From: Choristoneura fumiferana
Taxonomy: Eukaryota > Arthropoda > Insecta > Lepidoptera > Tortricidae
Length of the DNA: 64,000 nucleotides
Direction of reading: 5' to 3'
Assembly (NCBI RefSeq): GCF_025370935.1
Contig: NC_133493.1
Location: 5,257,069-5,321,068 of the forward strand
Shown here: positions 12,251 through 23,697 of the stretch, in pieces
Numbering within the stretch: the first letter of the stretch is position 1
Layout of the letters: each line of letters starts with the position of its first letter
Notes under the pieces: generated by a model
What the model saw: the letters and a program-made list of their open reading frames with translations, nothing else
Told to the model about the DNA's origin: nothing
Database searches by the model: none
Position numbers and translations under genes: made by a program

Positions 12251-12851
12251 AAAGAGTGAAATTCCACCAAAAACATTCTGTAAAAACTAGCGAAGTCTCG
12301 ATGGAGCTGCTTGTTTATCTCTAAAAAGTTGAAATGTCGTGCCAAGTTAAAGTTCCTTACTGCGATTTCTTATATTATAGTTAATGTTGTGTGACTTGGC
12401 CGTTGACTTGTACCCACTAACGTATAAAGAATGTTTTTATGTGTATGAGTTTAACATTTACTGGATAAGACTTAAGACTCAATTATTTATACGTGAGTGG
12501 GTACAAGTCAACGGCCAAGTCACACAACATTAACTATAATATTTTGAACATGAATCTACCGTGAGACTCACTCATATTAATATAATGACCGGATAACTCA
12601 CGTCAAATCGAATTTAGCTCGACATGTTCGGGCTAATCCGTAGCCTTCGTTTTCGGAGCAACGCGACTCAGCGGCTGCTGCAACACGCTCACTATTTAAT
12701 ATATAATTATAATAATAAAGAAATCGCAGTAAGGAACCTTAGACTTGGCACGACTTTGTCTAGATTTCATTACTTTTTAGAGATAAACAAGCAGCTCCAT
12801 CGAGACTTGGCTAGTTTTTTACAGAATGTTTTTGGTGGAATTCTTTTTTAT
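12251..12851. mobile_element. Large fold-back element, about 600 bp
   Basis: Outer arms 12251-12366 and 12716-12851 are inverted repeats (GATGGAGCTGCTTGTTTATC and its complement). Inner arms 12374-12428 and 12487-12540 form a near-perfect hairpin (GACTTGGCCGTTGACTTGTA). The extra 175 bp between 12541 and 12715 resemble 1190-1300 (TTAGCTCGACATGTT). Confidence 0.75.
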
Positions 12852-13122
12852 TGTTTCCTATTTTTGTAATAATTCTGTCTCATTTATAATTAGTTAATAA
12901 TTACATTTAAAATAAATAAATGTAATGTATATGTGTTATGCTGTATAGATTCGAAAATGATGTATATTGTTTTGTTATTTTTTGGACTAATTTGGATTGC
13001 GGATTTATTTATTTTTATTTTTATTCATTTCTCGATATTAAATTTGAAATTTACCTCGAGCTTTGCGGTGAAGGAAAACATCGTGAGGAAACCTGTACAA
13101 ACCTGCGAAACAATTTAATGGT

Positions 13123-13257
13123 GGTCAAAATGCCACGCACAGGACTTATCACGCTTGCACGCTTTGACGCTTTTTTTTGCACTGTTGCCGAAACGTCGAG
13201 GTAAATATTACTCGTGTGTGTTAGCGTGATAAGTCCTGTGCGTGGTATTTTGACTAT
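13123..13257. mobile_element. Penelope-like terminal repeat fragment
   Basis: Inverted arms TCAAAATGCCACGCACAGGA (13124 on) and its complement ending at 13254 enclose GTTGCCGAAACGTCGAGG. Related to the ends of 27570-28119. First part of the composite insertion in a SINE. Confidence 0.6.
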
Positions 13258-13268
13258 GAGTGAAAATT

Positions 13269-13687
13269 GAGGGCTATCGCGTATGAGTTCGCCACTAGAG
13301 GCGCTAGTGTAGCGTGAGGTCTCCGAAATGTCAAATATCATAGTTTTTGGGTGAGCTACGCGGGTTTATTTATAATTAGAATACTTTTATGAATATTTTG
13401 CAATATCTGAAATTAATTATGGCAAATATGCGTTCCGGGGCAATGAATGTCTGTGTTTTGAGACAGTTTTGTCTTTCGGAAACCTTTGTCCTCCCTTTTT
13501 TCCGAACAAAACGGGGACTGCAACACTGTGGCATGCTCGATATTTTTTTGGTACGGTTTTAAGGTATATTAAATATGATTTTAATCTAAACTTTGTTTTC
13601 ACGCCCGTAATAACAGACTTTGAAAGCCATACTTAAAAACCTCACGCAACAGTGCGCCATCTAGTGAGACAAAAAACGATAGCCCTC
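13269..13687. mobile_element. MITE GAGGGCTATCG, copy 1
   Basis: Ends GAGGGCTATCG and CGATAGCCCTC are inverted repeats, with a further inverted match (GTAGCGTGAGGT near the left end, ACCTCACGC near the right). Interior has no transposase. Second copy at 24669-25272. Confidence 0.75.
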
Positions 13688-14524
13688 ATTCAATGGTGCG
13701 TGTGAAGTTCCCAATCCGTCAAAATCTAGACAGTGGCAGTAAGTGTCTTGCTTTGAAAAGAACATTGACACAGGCTAAATGACAGTATACCACTTCACCA
13801 TAGATAACAAATAAAATAATGCTGCTGCCCAACATACACATTCGGATCAACTTTGTGAAATAGGCATTGGTTTGGCAGAACTAGATTAAACTATGACTGT
13901 TATCAACCGAAATAGTTTCAATAATATTTTTTTAAAGTAATGATTTACATAAAAAGATACCGAAATTGCTTTGTAATAGATTAAAAAAAAAAAAATTTTT
14001 TTTAAATTACAATTGACAATATAATGGTCGTATTTATAATGCGCTTAGTCAGTTTCATTGTTTGTGATGGCAGCCTTACGAGCTCGTATAAAAGTTTACA
14101 CGCTCTGTACACCAGTGATATAAAAACAAAATTGATGCCCCATTTGGAGAAGGTTTAATACCCTTAGTAAGGGACTGCTTCGCCGGCACAGTTTTTATAA
14201 CTCCGCTGTGACCCGCGCTCCAAGAATTTAATCTCAAAATTGCTTGCTTAGTAGATTTCCCGCGTCAAAACGATATTGCTTTTATATCCATTGCTTTGTA
14301 ATACGGTTGTTCTTCGATTTGTTGGTACTATGTAAAGTAGGTATGTGCTTATTGCAGTAAATGCAAATGGAACTGACATTGCGAAAGTGTTTCCTGTTAT
14401 GCGGCAGCCATCTTGGCAGCTATTTTTTGTATTTTACGAGGCTAAAAAATTACAAGCTGATATCGCACGACCGACAATTTTTTATAGACTAATTGATAGA
14501 AGGTAAGTTACGATATTAGAATAA

Positions 14525-15123
14525 GTAGGAGCCTAAGCAAAAAACGGGCGAGTGCGAGTCGGACTCGCGCACCGAGGGTTCCGTACACATTTATAGGTAT
14601 GTAAGTAAGCGGGAATCGTGTCTTGAAGCTATTTCTCGCTTTTTCCGAGTGATTTAATACATCCCGTGTATGCAGAGCACTTCTCTTAAGCAAAATATAC
14701 GCAGTGTGGGGTCAGATTATATTATTATTGGTGATTGATATTTACAGACAGACATAAAAATATCAAGATTTTCAGACTTTTTTAGTTGGTTGTGTTATAA
14801 TAGCTACCTTCATACCAAATTTCAAGATTCTGAGTTCACGGAAAGTACCCTTTAGGTTTTGATTTCCTTGCGAGTTTCTAAAATTTTCGGAAAATTGCAG
14901 CATAACCGGCTGCATCTTTTGATTGCGTAAGCTTAGAAGTTTGATTTTTTCACAGCTTCAAGAGACAGTAGACCTCAGTAGTTGATATAAATTTCAACTT
15001 GATAAGTACCTCTACGCGTTCCCGAGAAAAAGGGTCTTGACAGACAGGCAGACAGACGGACAAAAAGTGATCCTATAAGGGTTCCGTTTTTCCTTTTGAG
15101 ATGTGGGCGGAACCCTAAAAATA
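14525..15123 (-). repeat. Family-B repeat, near full length
   Basis: From AAAACGGGCGAGTGCGAGTC on the left to GGGCGGAACCCTAAAAAT on the right, with GACAGACAGGCAGACAG inside. Complement of the copy at 28563-29105. Confidence 0.68.
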
Positions 15124-15134
15124 ATTTATTTAAT

Positions 15135-15303
15135 CGTCATCATCGTCATATCAGCCGTAGGAGGTTCACAGTTGGACATAGGCCTCCTCCGTAGACCGGT
15201 CGCTTCGGTTAGATAGAAGCGGCCTGCGTCCACCATGAGCCTGTGGCCTTTACCAGGTCATCCATCCATATCCTTGGTGGACGTTCTACGCTGCGCTTGC
15301 TTG
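15135..15303 (-). repeat. LINE C-terminal fragment upstream of UGT copy A
   Basis: GTAGACCGGTCGCTTCGGTT and CTGGTGGACGTTCTACGCTG-like text, with TCGTCATCATCGTCATATCA at the tail side, match lepidopteran LINE ORF2 C-terminal fragments. About 630 bp upstream of UGT copy A. Confidence 0.45.
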
Positions 15304-15855
15304 GTGAAATTTATAAAATAAGATTGATACAGGCTACTGCGGCGAAAGGCTACCTGAAGGCCTTTGAGTGCAAATTATTACTTATCTAAAAGTGAAGTTG
15401 AATTAGGAATTGCTGCAAATAACATGCTATTTACTTAACTACGACAAAAGTGCGGGCAAAGCCAAAAGGAAAGTTTATGATTGTATGTATTTGTGATATT
15501 AGTTTTGATTCACTCCGCATTCATTTGCTGGTACCCAAGTTGCTGGTTTTCTGTAACTGAATCAGATTTCAAAATTACTAAATTAATGTTTTGATCCATA
15601 TAAATCTTTAAGCCCAAGGTCTTAGATAGTATACCTAGATAGATTTTTAATTTAATCTCATTTGCTATACTCAGCGGTACACAATTTGGCCCTCTCTACA
15701 TACAAAATTACATATACATTTGAGGGCCACATTTTTGCCTTTCAGTATAATTTACATTTATATTAGTACCGTAGATACATCAAACTTTAAAATATCCATT
15801 CTGAATGAATCCTACCGCCCACCTTCCTATTACCTTACGTAATTGCAAGTGATCA
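15304..15855. other. UGT copy A upstream region
   Basis: AT-rich, apparently single-copy sequence without a recognised repeat; it may hold distal regulatory sites, none of which I can name. Confidence 0.5.
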
Positions 15856-15898
15856 AGATAAAGATAAAGAAATTACCTTGAATAACGTATATATAAAT
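15856..15898 (+). promoter_or_regulatory. UGT copy A core promoter: tandem GATA sites and TATA-like box
   Basis: Two abutting AGATAA motifs (15856-15867) are followed about 20 bp later by TATATATAAAT (15888-15898), 35 nt before the ATG. GATA factors drive midgut and fat-body genes in insects. The assignment is from motif and spacing only, and short AT-rich motifs occur often by chance here. Confidence 0.45.
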
Positions 15899-15932
15899 CA
15901 AGATACACCCGAATTCAATCAACTAATTCACA

Positions 15933-18900
15933 ATGTCTCAGCTAATATATATCACCACACTACTTCCAATTCTCTTTTTTTATACCGAAGCCGCCAGAAT
16001 CTTGGCTATTTTTCCAACTCCATCGATTAGTCATCAAGTTGTGTTTAGACCGTTAACTCAAGAGTTGGCAAAACGAGGACATGACGTGGTAGTCATAACA
16101 ACTGATCCTGCGTTCCCAAAAGGCCAGGCTCCAAAAAATTTGACTGAAATAGACTTGCACGACATGTCATATGCTACGTGGGGCTTATTCATGGCCAAAA
16201 TAAGCGAGGAGCAAGCATATGAAACAAGATCCGGCGGAGAATTGGACGCTTTTCAAAGAATATTTTTAAATTTGTTCGAGCGTCAAACTCAGGTAAAAGA
16301 AGTACAAGATTTGATTAAAAACCAAAATGGCACTTTTGATCTGATATTAATTGAAGCTTGGCTAAGGCATCTTTTAGGATTTTCACATGCAATAAAAGCA
16401 CCATTGATTCAAGTGAGTTCTTTTGGAGCTATTAATAACAACTATGAAGTTATCGGAGCTCCTACACATCCACTGGTTTATCCTTTTGTTTTAAACACAA
16501 GACTTTACAACTTGACATATTGGGAGAAGCTGATAGAACTTTATAATTATTACAATCATATGAGTGTATATTTAGACCTAGAAGAATATGAAAACACTGT
16601 TTTGAAGAGGATATTTGGTTCCGACGTGCCTCCTTTGAGCGAATTACAGAATAATGTTGAAATGTTGTTTTTGAATATTAATCCAGTTTGGGAAGGCAAT
16701 CGTCCGGTGCCTCCAGGAGTCATCTATATGGGAGGACTTCACCAGAAACCAGAAAAAGAATTACCTGAGGTAAACCAGACGTGTTGTCATAAATTCTTGC
16801 TTATTTATTTATTTTTTGTATTAGTAATTGGTTATATAAAAACGTAAACGATGAAAATCCGATGCTTTTTGCTCTGATAGTTATTTCATTTTTTTTAATT
16901 CGTCGGTTAAAAAGTTTTATCTTTTCCGTCTATCTGTCAATATGTCATAGGACAGAAATCGTAAAAACTATACCTACATGCGACAAAATAAGCATTCTTT
17001 GTAAATCGTTACTTAATATTTCATCATTTAATTTTAATAAATATATTTAATAGTAACGTCGGCCTAATTTGTTAAGCTTCTAAGTCCATTTTGACTGAGT
17101 TTACAGGACATTGAAAAAACTGCATAGACTCTTCAATCGTTAACTAATCAAAATTTTGAAAATCCCATTGGTAGCTATGACTAAACTTGATATTTTAAAG
17201 TTTTTTAAGATATTAATAAAAATGACTATTTAGCAGGTTTAAAAGACAAAATTATCTATTGATTTCAGGATTTAGAAACTTACCTGGACTCCTCTAAAAA
17301 TGGTGTAATTTACATCAGTTTTGGCTCCAATGTAGATCCGGCCCATTTTCCTCCTGTAAAAATACAATCAATAATAAATGCTGTTGCTGATCTGCCTTAC
17401 AACGTGCTTTGGAAATGGAATGACGATGAACTGCCTGGAAAGATGGAAAACATTAAAATTTCAAAATGGTTCCCACAATCAGATCTGTTAAGTAAGTCTT
17501 GTCGCCAAGATACTCAAAACTCCTCTAGACATACTAGATGTGCCTCACTTGAACGAAGCTAAAAAAGCATGGAAATCAGCTTGCCCGTCTGCTGATATAC
17601 CCATTTTTCCTAGTTCACAGCGGCAATGGGATGAGTACAGAGTTCATAGTTGACAATAGAGTGCTGCTGCTCTCTCTCACGCCCCCTTGGGTTGCTTTTA
17701 ACGACAGCCTCTTCCCACGAAAAATTATGAGCCCTTCTTAAGCTAACGGAGACAATACTTACTATTTTTGTCTATCAGTCATTTAGTAAGCAATATTAAC
17801 AAAGTAGACACCTATTACGTTTTGTTAACATGGGTAACTTCCGTAAATTCAATGAAACCAAGATATTTTGTCACTTTTAACAGTTTTATAAAGAATAAGA
17901 GTCGCTCTTCAAAGTACCCATAAAGATTTTCAGCCCCAACAGATCAGGAACACGAGACCACTGGTCTCGTTTCAGTTTACTTAAGTTTTACGAACTCTTC
18001 TAACATCACCTTCGCTGGCTTCCTTATTTCTTTACAGGTCGATCGGGAACATTATTATATATATGGTTATTTTTACAGGACATCCGAATGTCAAATTGTT
18101 TATTACTCAAGGAGGTCTGCAGTCAACGGATGAGGCAATCACAGCTGGAGTACCTTTAATAGGAGTACCTATCATGGGTGACCAAATGTACAATGTGGAA
18201 AAATATGTACACCATAAAATTGGACTGAGACTGAATCTAAAAGACCTAGATGAGACATCGTTGAAAATTGCTATAAAGACAGTTGTTGAGGATAAAAGGT
18301 AAGAAAGTCCAAAACAGTTGAAGTATAAACATAAGAAGTAGAAAATAATATCGAGCACAGCAAAACTTAAATACAGAAAATAACAAAAAAAAAATTCAAT
18401 GTTTAAGAAAAATGCACAAATAATTCAAAATTCATTTATTTCGTCAAACATAGGTAAATACGAATAAGTAAACAAAAAAAAAAACAAAAAACAAAACCAA
18501 AAACAAACAAAATAAACTATGATGTATCTAACTGAACATACTATGATAATGGTGACAAAACCTGTTGAAGGTTAAGTTAAATAGTATGAATAGTATATTA
18601 GTAGTAATTAGTGCCTTTACATGCGTCTTCGATCACGTAAATCATTAAATCTGGCAGTCGAATTGAGATTTCGGGATTTTACGGAATTTCCATGAGAATT
18701 ATCAAGATTCGCATTCATTAATTAGTGGGCATACCTCACTCGTTAGTATCTTGTTCAGTAAATTCATTTTATTTTACAGCTATCGTGAAAATATTGTTCG
18801 ACTACGAACACTGATGAACGACCAGCCGATGTCCCCCCTGGACCGCGCGGTGTGGTGGACGGAGCACGTCCTGCGGCACGGCGGCGCGAGACACCTGCGC

Positions 18901-19068
18901 GCGCCCGCCGCCAACATGCCGTGGACGCAGTACTACGAACTAGATCTAGTACTACTAGTACTAAGTGTTACTTTAGCTGTGATAGTGTTAAGTTTGGTAG
19001 TAGTATATTCAATAGTTAATCTCATAAAGCGGTATTTGCGTGTGAATGTGAAAGTCAAAAAAGCATGA
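15933..19068 (+). CDS. UDP-glycosyltransferase, copy A (UGT33-like), four exons
   Basis: Exons 15933-16769, 17269-17491, 18079-18298 and 18780-19068 join in frame with GT-AG introns to 522 codons, the usual length for an insect UGT. UGTs move sugar (UDP-glucose in insects) onto small lipophilic compounds in the ER lumen. Visible: signal peptide about 1-21; His34 in PTPSISHQ, the expected catalytic base; sugar-donor signature from FITQGG (361-366) to GDQ (387-389); membrane helix about 482-506; C-terminal KVKKA, which fits a KxKxx ER-retrieval signal. By eye, the position of the vertebrate catalytic Asp holds Glu141. The start is the first ATG, 35 nt after a TATA-like box. The ARILA-FPTPSISHQVVFRP start resembles lepidopteran UGT33, but the family is assigned from memory. 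It is intact, lies upstream of a paralog in the same orientation, and has a short retroelement insertion at its stop codon. Confidence 0.93.
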
Positions 19069-19070
19069 TT

Positions 19071-19129
19071 TATTACTATTATTATATTTAGCCTATAACT
19101 GTGTCCCACTGCTGGGCAAAGGCCTCTCC
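19071..19129 (-). mobile_element. 59-bp retroelement tail inserted at the UGT copy A stop codon
   Basis: The - strand reads GAGAGGCCTTTGCCCAGCAG then GTGGGACACAG with an AT-rich end, the C-terminal tail of a lepidopteran LINE also seen at 21645-21755. It is flanked by the 10-bp duplication AAGCATGATT (19061-19070 and 19130-19139); the first copy contains the UGT stop TGA, so the coding frame is untouched. Confidence 0.8.
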
Positions 19130-19139
19130 AAGCATGATT

Positions 19140-20610
19140 ATTTTTTAAAATTATCGATAAATTGTTGTTAACATTAGTAAAGTAACGAAGGGCTTTCTTT
19201 AGTTTAATTTGTTGCTAGGACAATTTGTCATAATCATAAACATAGGTACTTATCTGTTAAACATCAAGATATTTATTATCTAACATGGTTACACGCCTAA
19301 ATCACGCAATCTATAAACTTTTTGTGTCAAATATACTAACTAATTGGTTCAGGTGCTACTTTGCGAAAGTCAATTCTCCGCGAAACGAAACAAAAGTTTT
19401 CAATCAGTGCGTATCACCCATGGCATATTTTATACGGATCTTGTTGTACAGATTAAAGCCTCCACATCGGTAAAATTCGTAAAAATAATTAATTATACTC
19501 GTATTATATTATTATGAGTTTATTAAACTCAAATGATTTATTTTTATCTCAGCTCGGACAAGAAGCTAGTTTACCGGCACGTAAAAATCGACACATTTTA
19601 TGAGTTCCAAAACATTCCTGAGCTGGGATAACATGGTTTCAAGTGGCAGAAAATATTTCATAATGGAAACAGAAAACAGTACACTATTTTGACTTGCTTC
19701 TACGCTGCATGTGAGCGTTGAGGCTGTGTATGTGCGACACTATATATGATGTCACGCAGAATACGTCTTTCATATAAAACGATAAATATACATATCTTAC
19801 AGGGCTATCGCAATACTTATCATTAAACAAATGATGAGATTTGGTTATAAACTAACCTAACATAACCTAGTTTTGTTGATTTTAGTTTATTTAAGTACTC
19901 ACATTAGTTTTAAATAACTTTTAGTACCTATGAATATTTATGAACCTCGAGGTCTTTATATTGTTTTTGGTTTACCTGTATACTCATTAATGTACGACGG
20001 TATGTGTTCTTAAGATAATTAATAATAATAATAATAAATAATAAGCCAACATTCATATTAATTTACTTCTGGTTTTAAAATTCACTCTCTAACTGAATAA
20101 TCAGTGAATACTCGTCACAGTCGTTCAAGGGTTGACTGGAGGAGATTCCTTGTGGAGAGGGGTTCATTATTGTATAGGTGTCTCGGCATTTGTCAACTAT
20201 TAGTTGAATAAATATCTACTAGAAAATACTATAATGATGGCTCTATATAATCTATCGTAATTTATACAGTTCTCTGCATTTTATCAGAGAGTGCATGTTT
20301 ATTGCATTTAAATAAGAGACCACATAATCTTTACATAATATTTATTTATATACAAAATAAGAAAATTTTAATCATGATACTTAAAATGAAATAAGTACTC
20401 ATGACACTGACAGGGCTGAACAAAGCAGCAGTATTCGTTTTGTTTACTAGAGATTGGCCTGCTGGTCTTGTTTCTTACTATACGTAGTTGTCTTTACGAA
20501 ACCACGGGAAGATTAACTAATTGTGATAATTTTGTACAATTACTATTCTTTGGTCTACGACTGATTATTATTCTATGACAAGTTACATCAGTCTCAGTTA
20601 ATGAAAGATT
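19140..20610. other. No gene recognised, downstream of UGT copy A
   Basis: AT-rich; (AAT)n at about 20021-20043. No splice-compatible coding segments or UGT-like remnants were found. Confidence 0.5.
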
Positions 20611-21160
20611 CAAGTCAAGTCAAGTCAAAATATCTTTATTCAATTTAGGCTATAACGAGCACTTATGAATGTCAAAAAAACTACCACCGGTTCGGAAAAA
20701 CCTCTATTGAGAAGAATCCGGCAAGAAACTCAACGAGTTATATATTTTTTTAAACAGATTTACATCACATTACATTGATTACATTGATATCTATACATCA
20801 CAAGTACCTATTTAATACAACATTATTTTTAACACAGTAGGTTCGCTATTTGAAGGGATCGCCAATGCGGATCGGAATTATTTCCAAATATACCTGTCCA
20901 TGATATTATTATAATCATTACATTTATAATACGCCTTAGATATTAATGTCTTCTTGACAATAGATCTGAAGTTTGTATCTGTTTCATTTGTAAGATGTTT
21001 TGGAATTTTCTTATAAAAACGTATGCAATTTCCCAGAAATGACTTTTTGGTTTTAGCCAGTCTGTAAGATAGAACTTCAAGCTTCCCTGTGTTTCTAGTA
21101 GCCTTTGGCTTATCGACGTTAGTGGGAAAATCACATATGTTCTTTCTAACATACATGATT
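20611..21160 (-). pseudogene. LINE 3' end: ORF2 C-terminus, 3' UTR and tail
   Basis: ORF2 C-terminus at about 21156-20878 (FLGNCIRFYKKIPKHLTNET, a standard LINE C-terminal motif), then the 3' UTR with an AATAAAGATATTTTGAC-type end and a TTGAC repeat tail at about 20611-20635. 5'-truncated. The same 3' end recurs at 4365-4455. Confidence 0.75.
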
Positions 21161-21644
21161 ATTTTAAAAACATAACGCTACGTTAGGGTTAGGATAGATT
21201 CACGCGTCTGACACTGTCATTGGCTGGAAATCATTTATACTTTGAATTTTATTGTCAGATTCTTATTACTCTATTAATCTTTGCTTAACTGGCATAGTGA
21301 CAGTCATTCCTATTACAAATTTTATAATTATTGTATTTCATTTACGTTTAGTAAGATAGATCTTTATTTGAGATGGATGGTTTTTTTTTATTGATAGACA
21401 TCCCTTATTTCTACTAAACGAGGTTGGTTTATATTTACAACATGGCCAAATTACTTTGTTAAATTTCCTACTCAAATTCCTCTATACTCTTGTCTGTTGT
21501 ATTTTCCTTATTACTTGTCCGAATTTTGAGTAATATTACTTAATTTTATTTAATTAATAAAAAACTTGTCAAACCTGCGTCTCAATATATACGCCTGTAT
21601 ATGGGCTAAAAATAAATAAATAAAATTAATAATCATAAAATATG

Positions 21645-21755
21645 GCGGAACGATTTGGACACGTACGCAAAGTACTGGCCTGAAATTGCATCAGAACGGG
21701 AGTTGCGGAGGTCAAGAGGGGAGGCCTTTGCCCAGCAGTGGGACACTATACAGGC
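21645..21755 (+). repeat. LINE C-terminal fragment
   Basis: CGATTTGGACACGTACGCAA followed by GAGGCCTTTGCCCAGCAGTG, the standard LINE ORF2 end, truncated on both sides. Confidence 0.55.
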
Positions 21756-21759
21756 TACT

Positions 21760-22820
21760 AAAAAAAAGGGGGCGGGTACATTGTCAGTTTGTATTGCTTT
21801 GGGTTAACAAGATGCCGATGCTGTTAAAATTTAAAAACTAGCTTGAACCGTTGAGCTGTAAAACCTGTATAACAGACGCACGGACACATTATGAGTGACA
21901 GCAATGATACTCCGTTTAGAAAACAAAGAAAATTTACAGAACAAAGCGAAGGAAAACCAGACGAAGATTAAAAGACACGCCTTATTCACGCACCCAACCA
22001 AACCTGTTTCTTTACTTTAAGTATATTGAAACAGACTTTCTCGTCATAAGCCTATTATCAGTTATCAAAATAATTATTATTTGTAATCAAACATGGAGAC
22101 ACGCCTCGGTCACGCATGTGCTTTCATGCTTCACTAGCCTATACGTGACTTTGCTCGCGTGAAACAGTAGGTCTGCCATTCGAATCATAATTCCAAGATT
22201 GTCTAAATTCTCCTATAAATTCGGAAACAACGTGGTCTTTTATGTTCTTTAAAAAAACTAGAGACACGAGATTTGGCATTTTTGAATTTTACGTGCTACT
22301 GCTATCCCGCGGGAATATCAGAATAATAAGTCGCCTGCGTGTTATTTCCAGGTCCTATGCTACTAAAATTCGAACTTATTATCTTGCCGTCCCGCTGACG
22401 CTTATCTATTTAATACGAGAGTGAGAGGGACTGTACGATGTACGCTGTCTACCAAATTTGTCCGAATTCGTGCGCCTCTTTTAGCGTAAAGAGGTTACAA
22501 ACACACACATACATACCTACGGAATTACGGAAACATGCCAACGCGCAAAAAAAATTGTCATATAAATGCGGCATAGGATTAATTTTTCAGACATTTCGTC
22601 ACAAGTTTATTGTTTTATCAAACTATTTAAAATCAAAGCTGAAGACACGGCGCAATCACGCACTGACGATGCTATTTTAGAACGATAAGGTTATAAAATG
22701 ATAAGTATTGTATTGTCTTGTATTTTTACGTAATTTCATTATTAAATTAAATTATTATGACTATGATTAAAAGCGTTTAGACCTGCTGAGCTGGCAACGT
22801 TGCATTTTTGTTAGTTTCGT
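21760..22820. other. No gene recognised
   Basis: Degenerate repeat text (CTGCTATCCCGCGGGAATAT near 22300, TTAATACGAGAGTGAGAGGG near 22415). The small ORFs show no family features. Confidence 0.5.
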
Positions 22821-22821
22821 T

Positions 22822-22996
22822 TCATCATCATCATCATCATCCCAGCCTATATACGTCCCACTGCTGGGCACAGGCCTCCTCTCAGAACAAGAGGGCTTGG
22901 GCCATAGTTCCCACGCGGGCCCAGTGCGGATTGGAAACTTCACACGCACCATTGAATTGCTTCGCAGGTTTGTGCAGGTTTCCTCACGTTGTTGCT
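22822..22996 (-). mobile_element. Truncated family-1 SINE
   Basis: Tail and about half the body (TCATCATCCCAGCCTATATA to GGTTTCCTCACGTTGTTGC); the tRNA-like head is missing. TAGTTTCGTTT-like text on both sides suggests a target duplication. Confidence 0.75.
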
Positions 22997-23463
22997 TGTT
23001 TCGTTTAGTTTCGATTATTCCATAAAAAAATTATGAAAATTAAAAATGTGGTCTGATAGAACTGTTCTTAATATATAAGTTAATGTGTCTACTGTAAACT
23101 AACAAAAATGTATCGTTTCCAGTTCAGCAGGTATAAACGCTCTTAATGTTTTTTCGTCACTTAAGCTCTGAAACTAGGTTGCATTTAACTTGAAATCCGT
23201 GTTGTAATGGTAAATTGATTGACCCCGACCCGTTTCACCTGATATATTTCTGGCGCTCGAACGAAGTGAGAGCGCCAATAGTTCGAAGGGAAATGGGTAA
23301 TTTCACCCGAGTTAGACATTCTACTTTTCATTTCGACTGTGAGGAAAGTAAAATAAAAAAGGAGAATAATAATAAATTGAATTTACTTATATCCAACCGC
23401 CAACGGTACCTTTTCGACTGGCTACATGCCACGGCCGACTATAAAAAATCGAGTTGGTCACGA

Positions 23464-23697
23464 CCAAGGAGCTTATATACAAAACTGGTGGTTGAACGCC
23501 TAACGAAGAAGTTTGACCTTTATTACTTATTTATATATTCCATCTCTCTCGTTGGCATTTCACGAATGACTTCCATCTCTTTCTTAACCTAACTAAAGAA
23601 AGAGATGGAATATGTTCGTGACGTAATAAAGATCAAATTTCTTGTTTCAAACGGATGTTCGGCGTTCAACCTCCAGTGTTGTATATAAGCTCCTTGG
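23464..23697. mobile_element. MITE CCAAGGAGCTTATATACA, 234 bp
   Basis: TIRs CCAAGGAGCTTATATACAAA and TTGTATATAAGCTCCTTGG, with GGTTGAACGCC/GGCGTTCAACC inside. Flanked by TCACGA at 23458-23463 and 23698-23703. Confidence 0.78.

Larger units (their letters stand above)
13038..13718 (+). mobile_element. Partial family-1 SINE split by a composite insertion
   Basis: SINE body 13038-13122 (GCTTTGCGGTGAAGGAAAAC) resumes at 13688-13718 (CAATGGTGCGTGTGAAGTTC). The split is flanked by ATTTAATGGT (13113-13122) and ATTCAATGGT (13688-13697), a 10-bp duplication with one mismatch, enclosing 13123-13687. Confidence 0.75.

Noticed and set aside
17020..18062. Additional UGT exons or a UGT pseudogene between exons 1 and 3 of copy A
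   Set aside because: Only the 17269-17491 exon carries UGT motifs; 17492-18078 is intron without coding similarity.
23215..23592. 125-codon ORF as a host gene
   Set aside because: It overlaps the MITE at 23464-23697 and shows no domain, codon bias or splice context.
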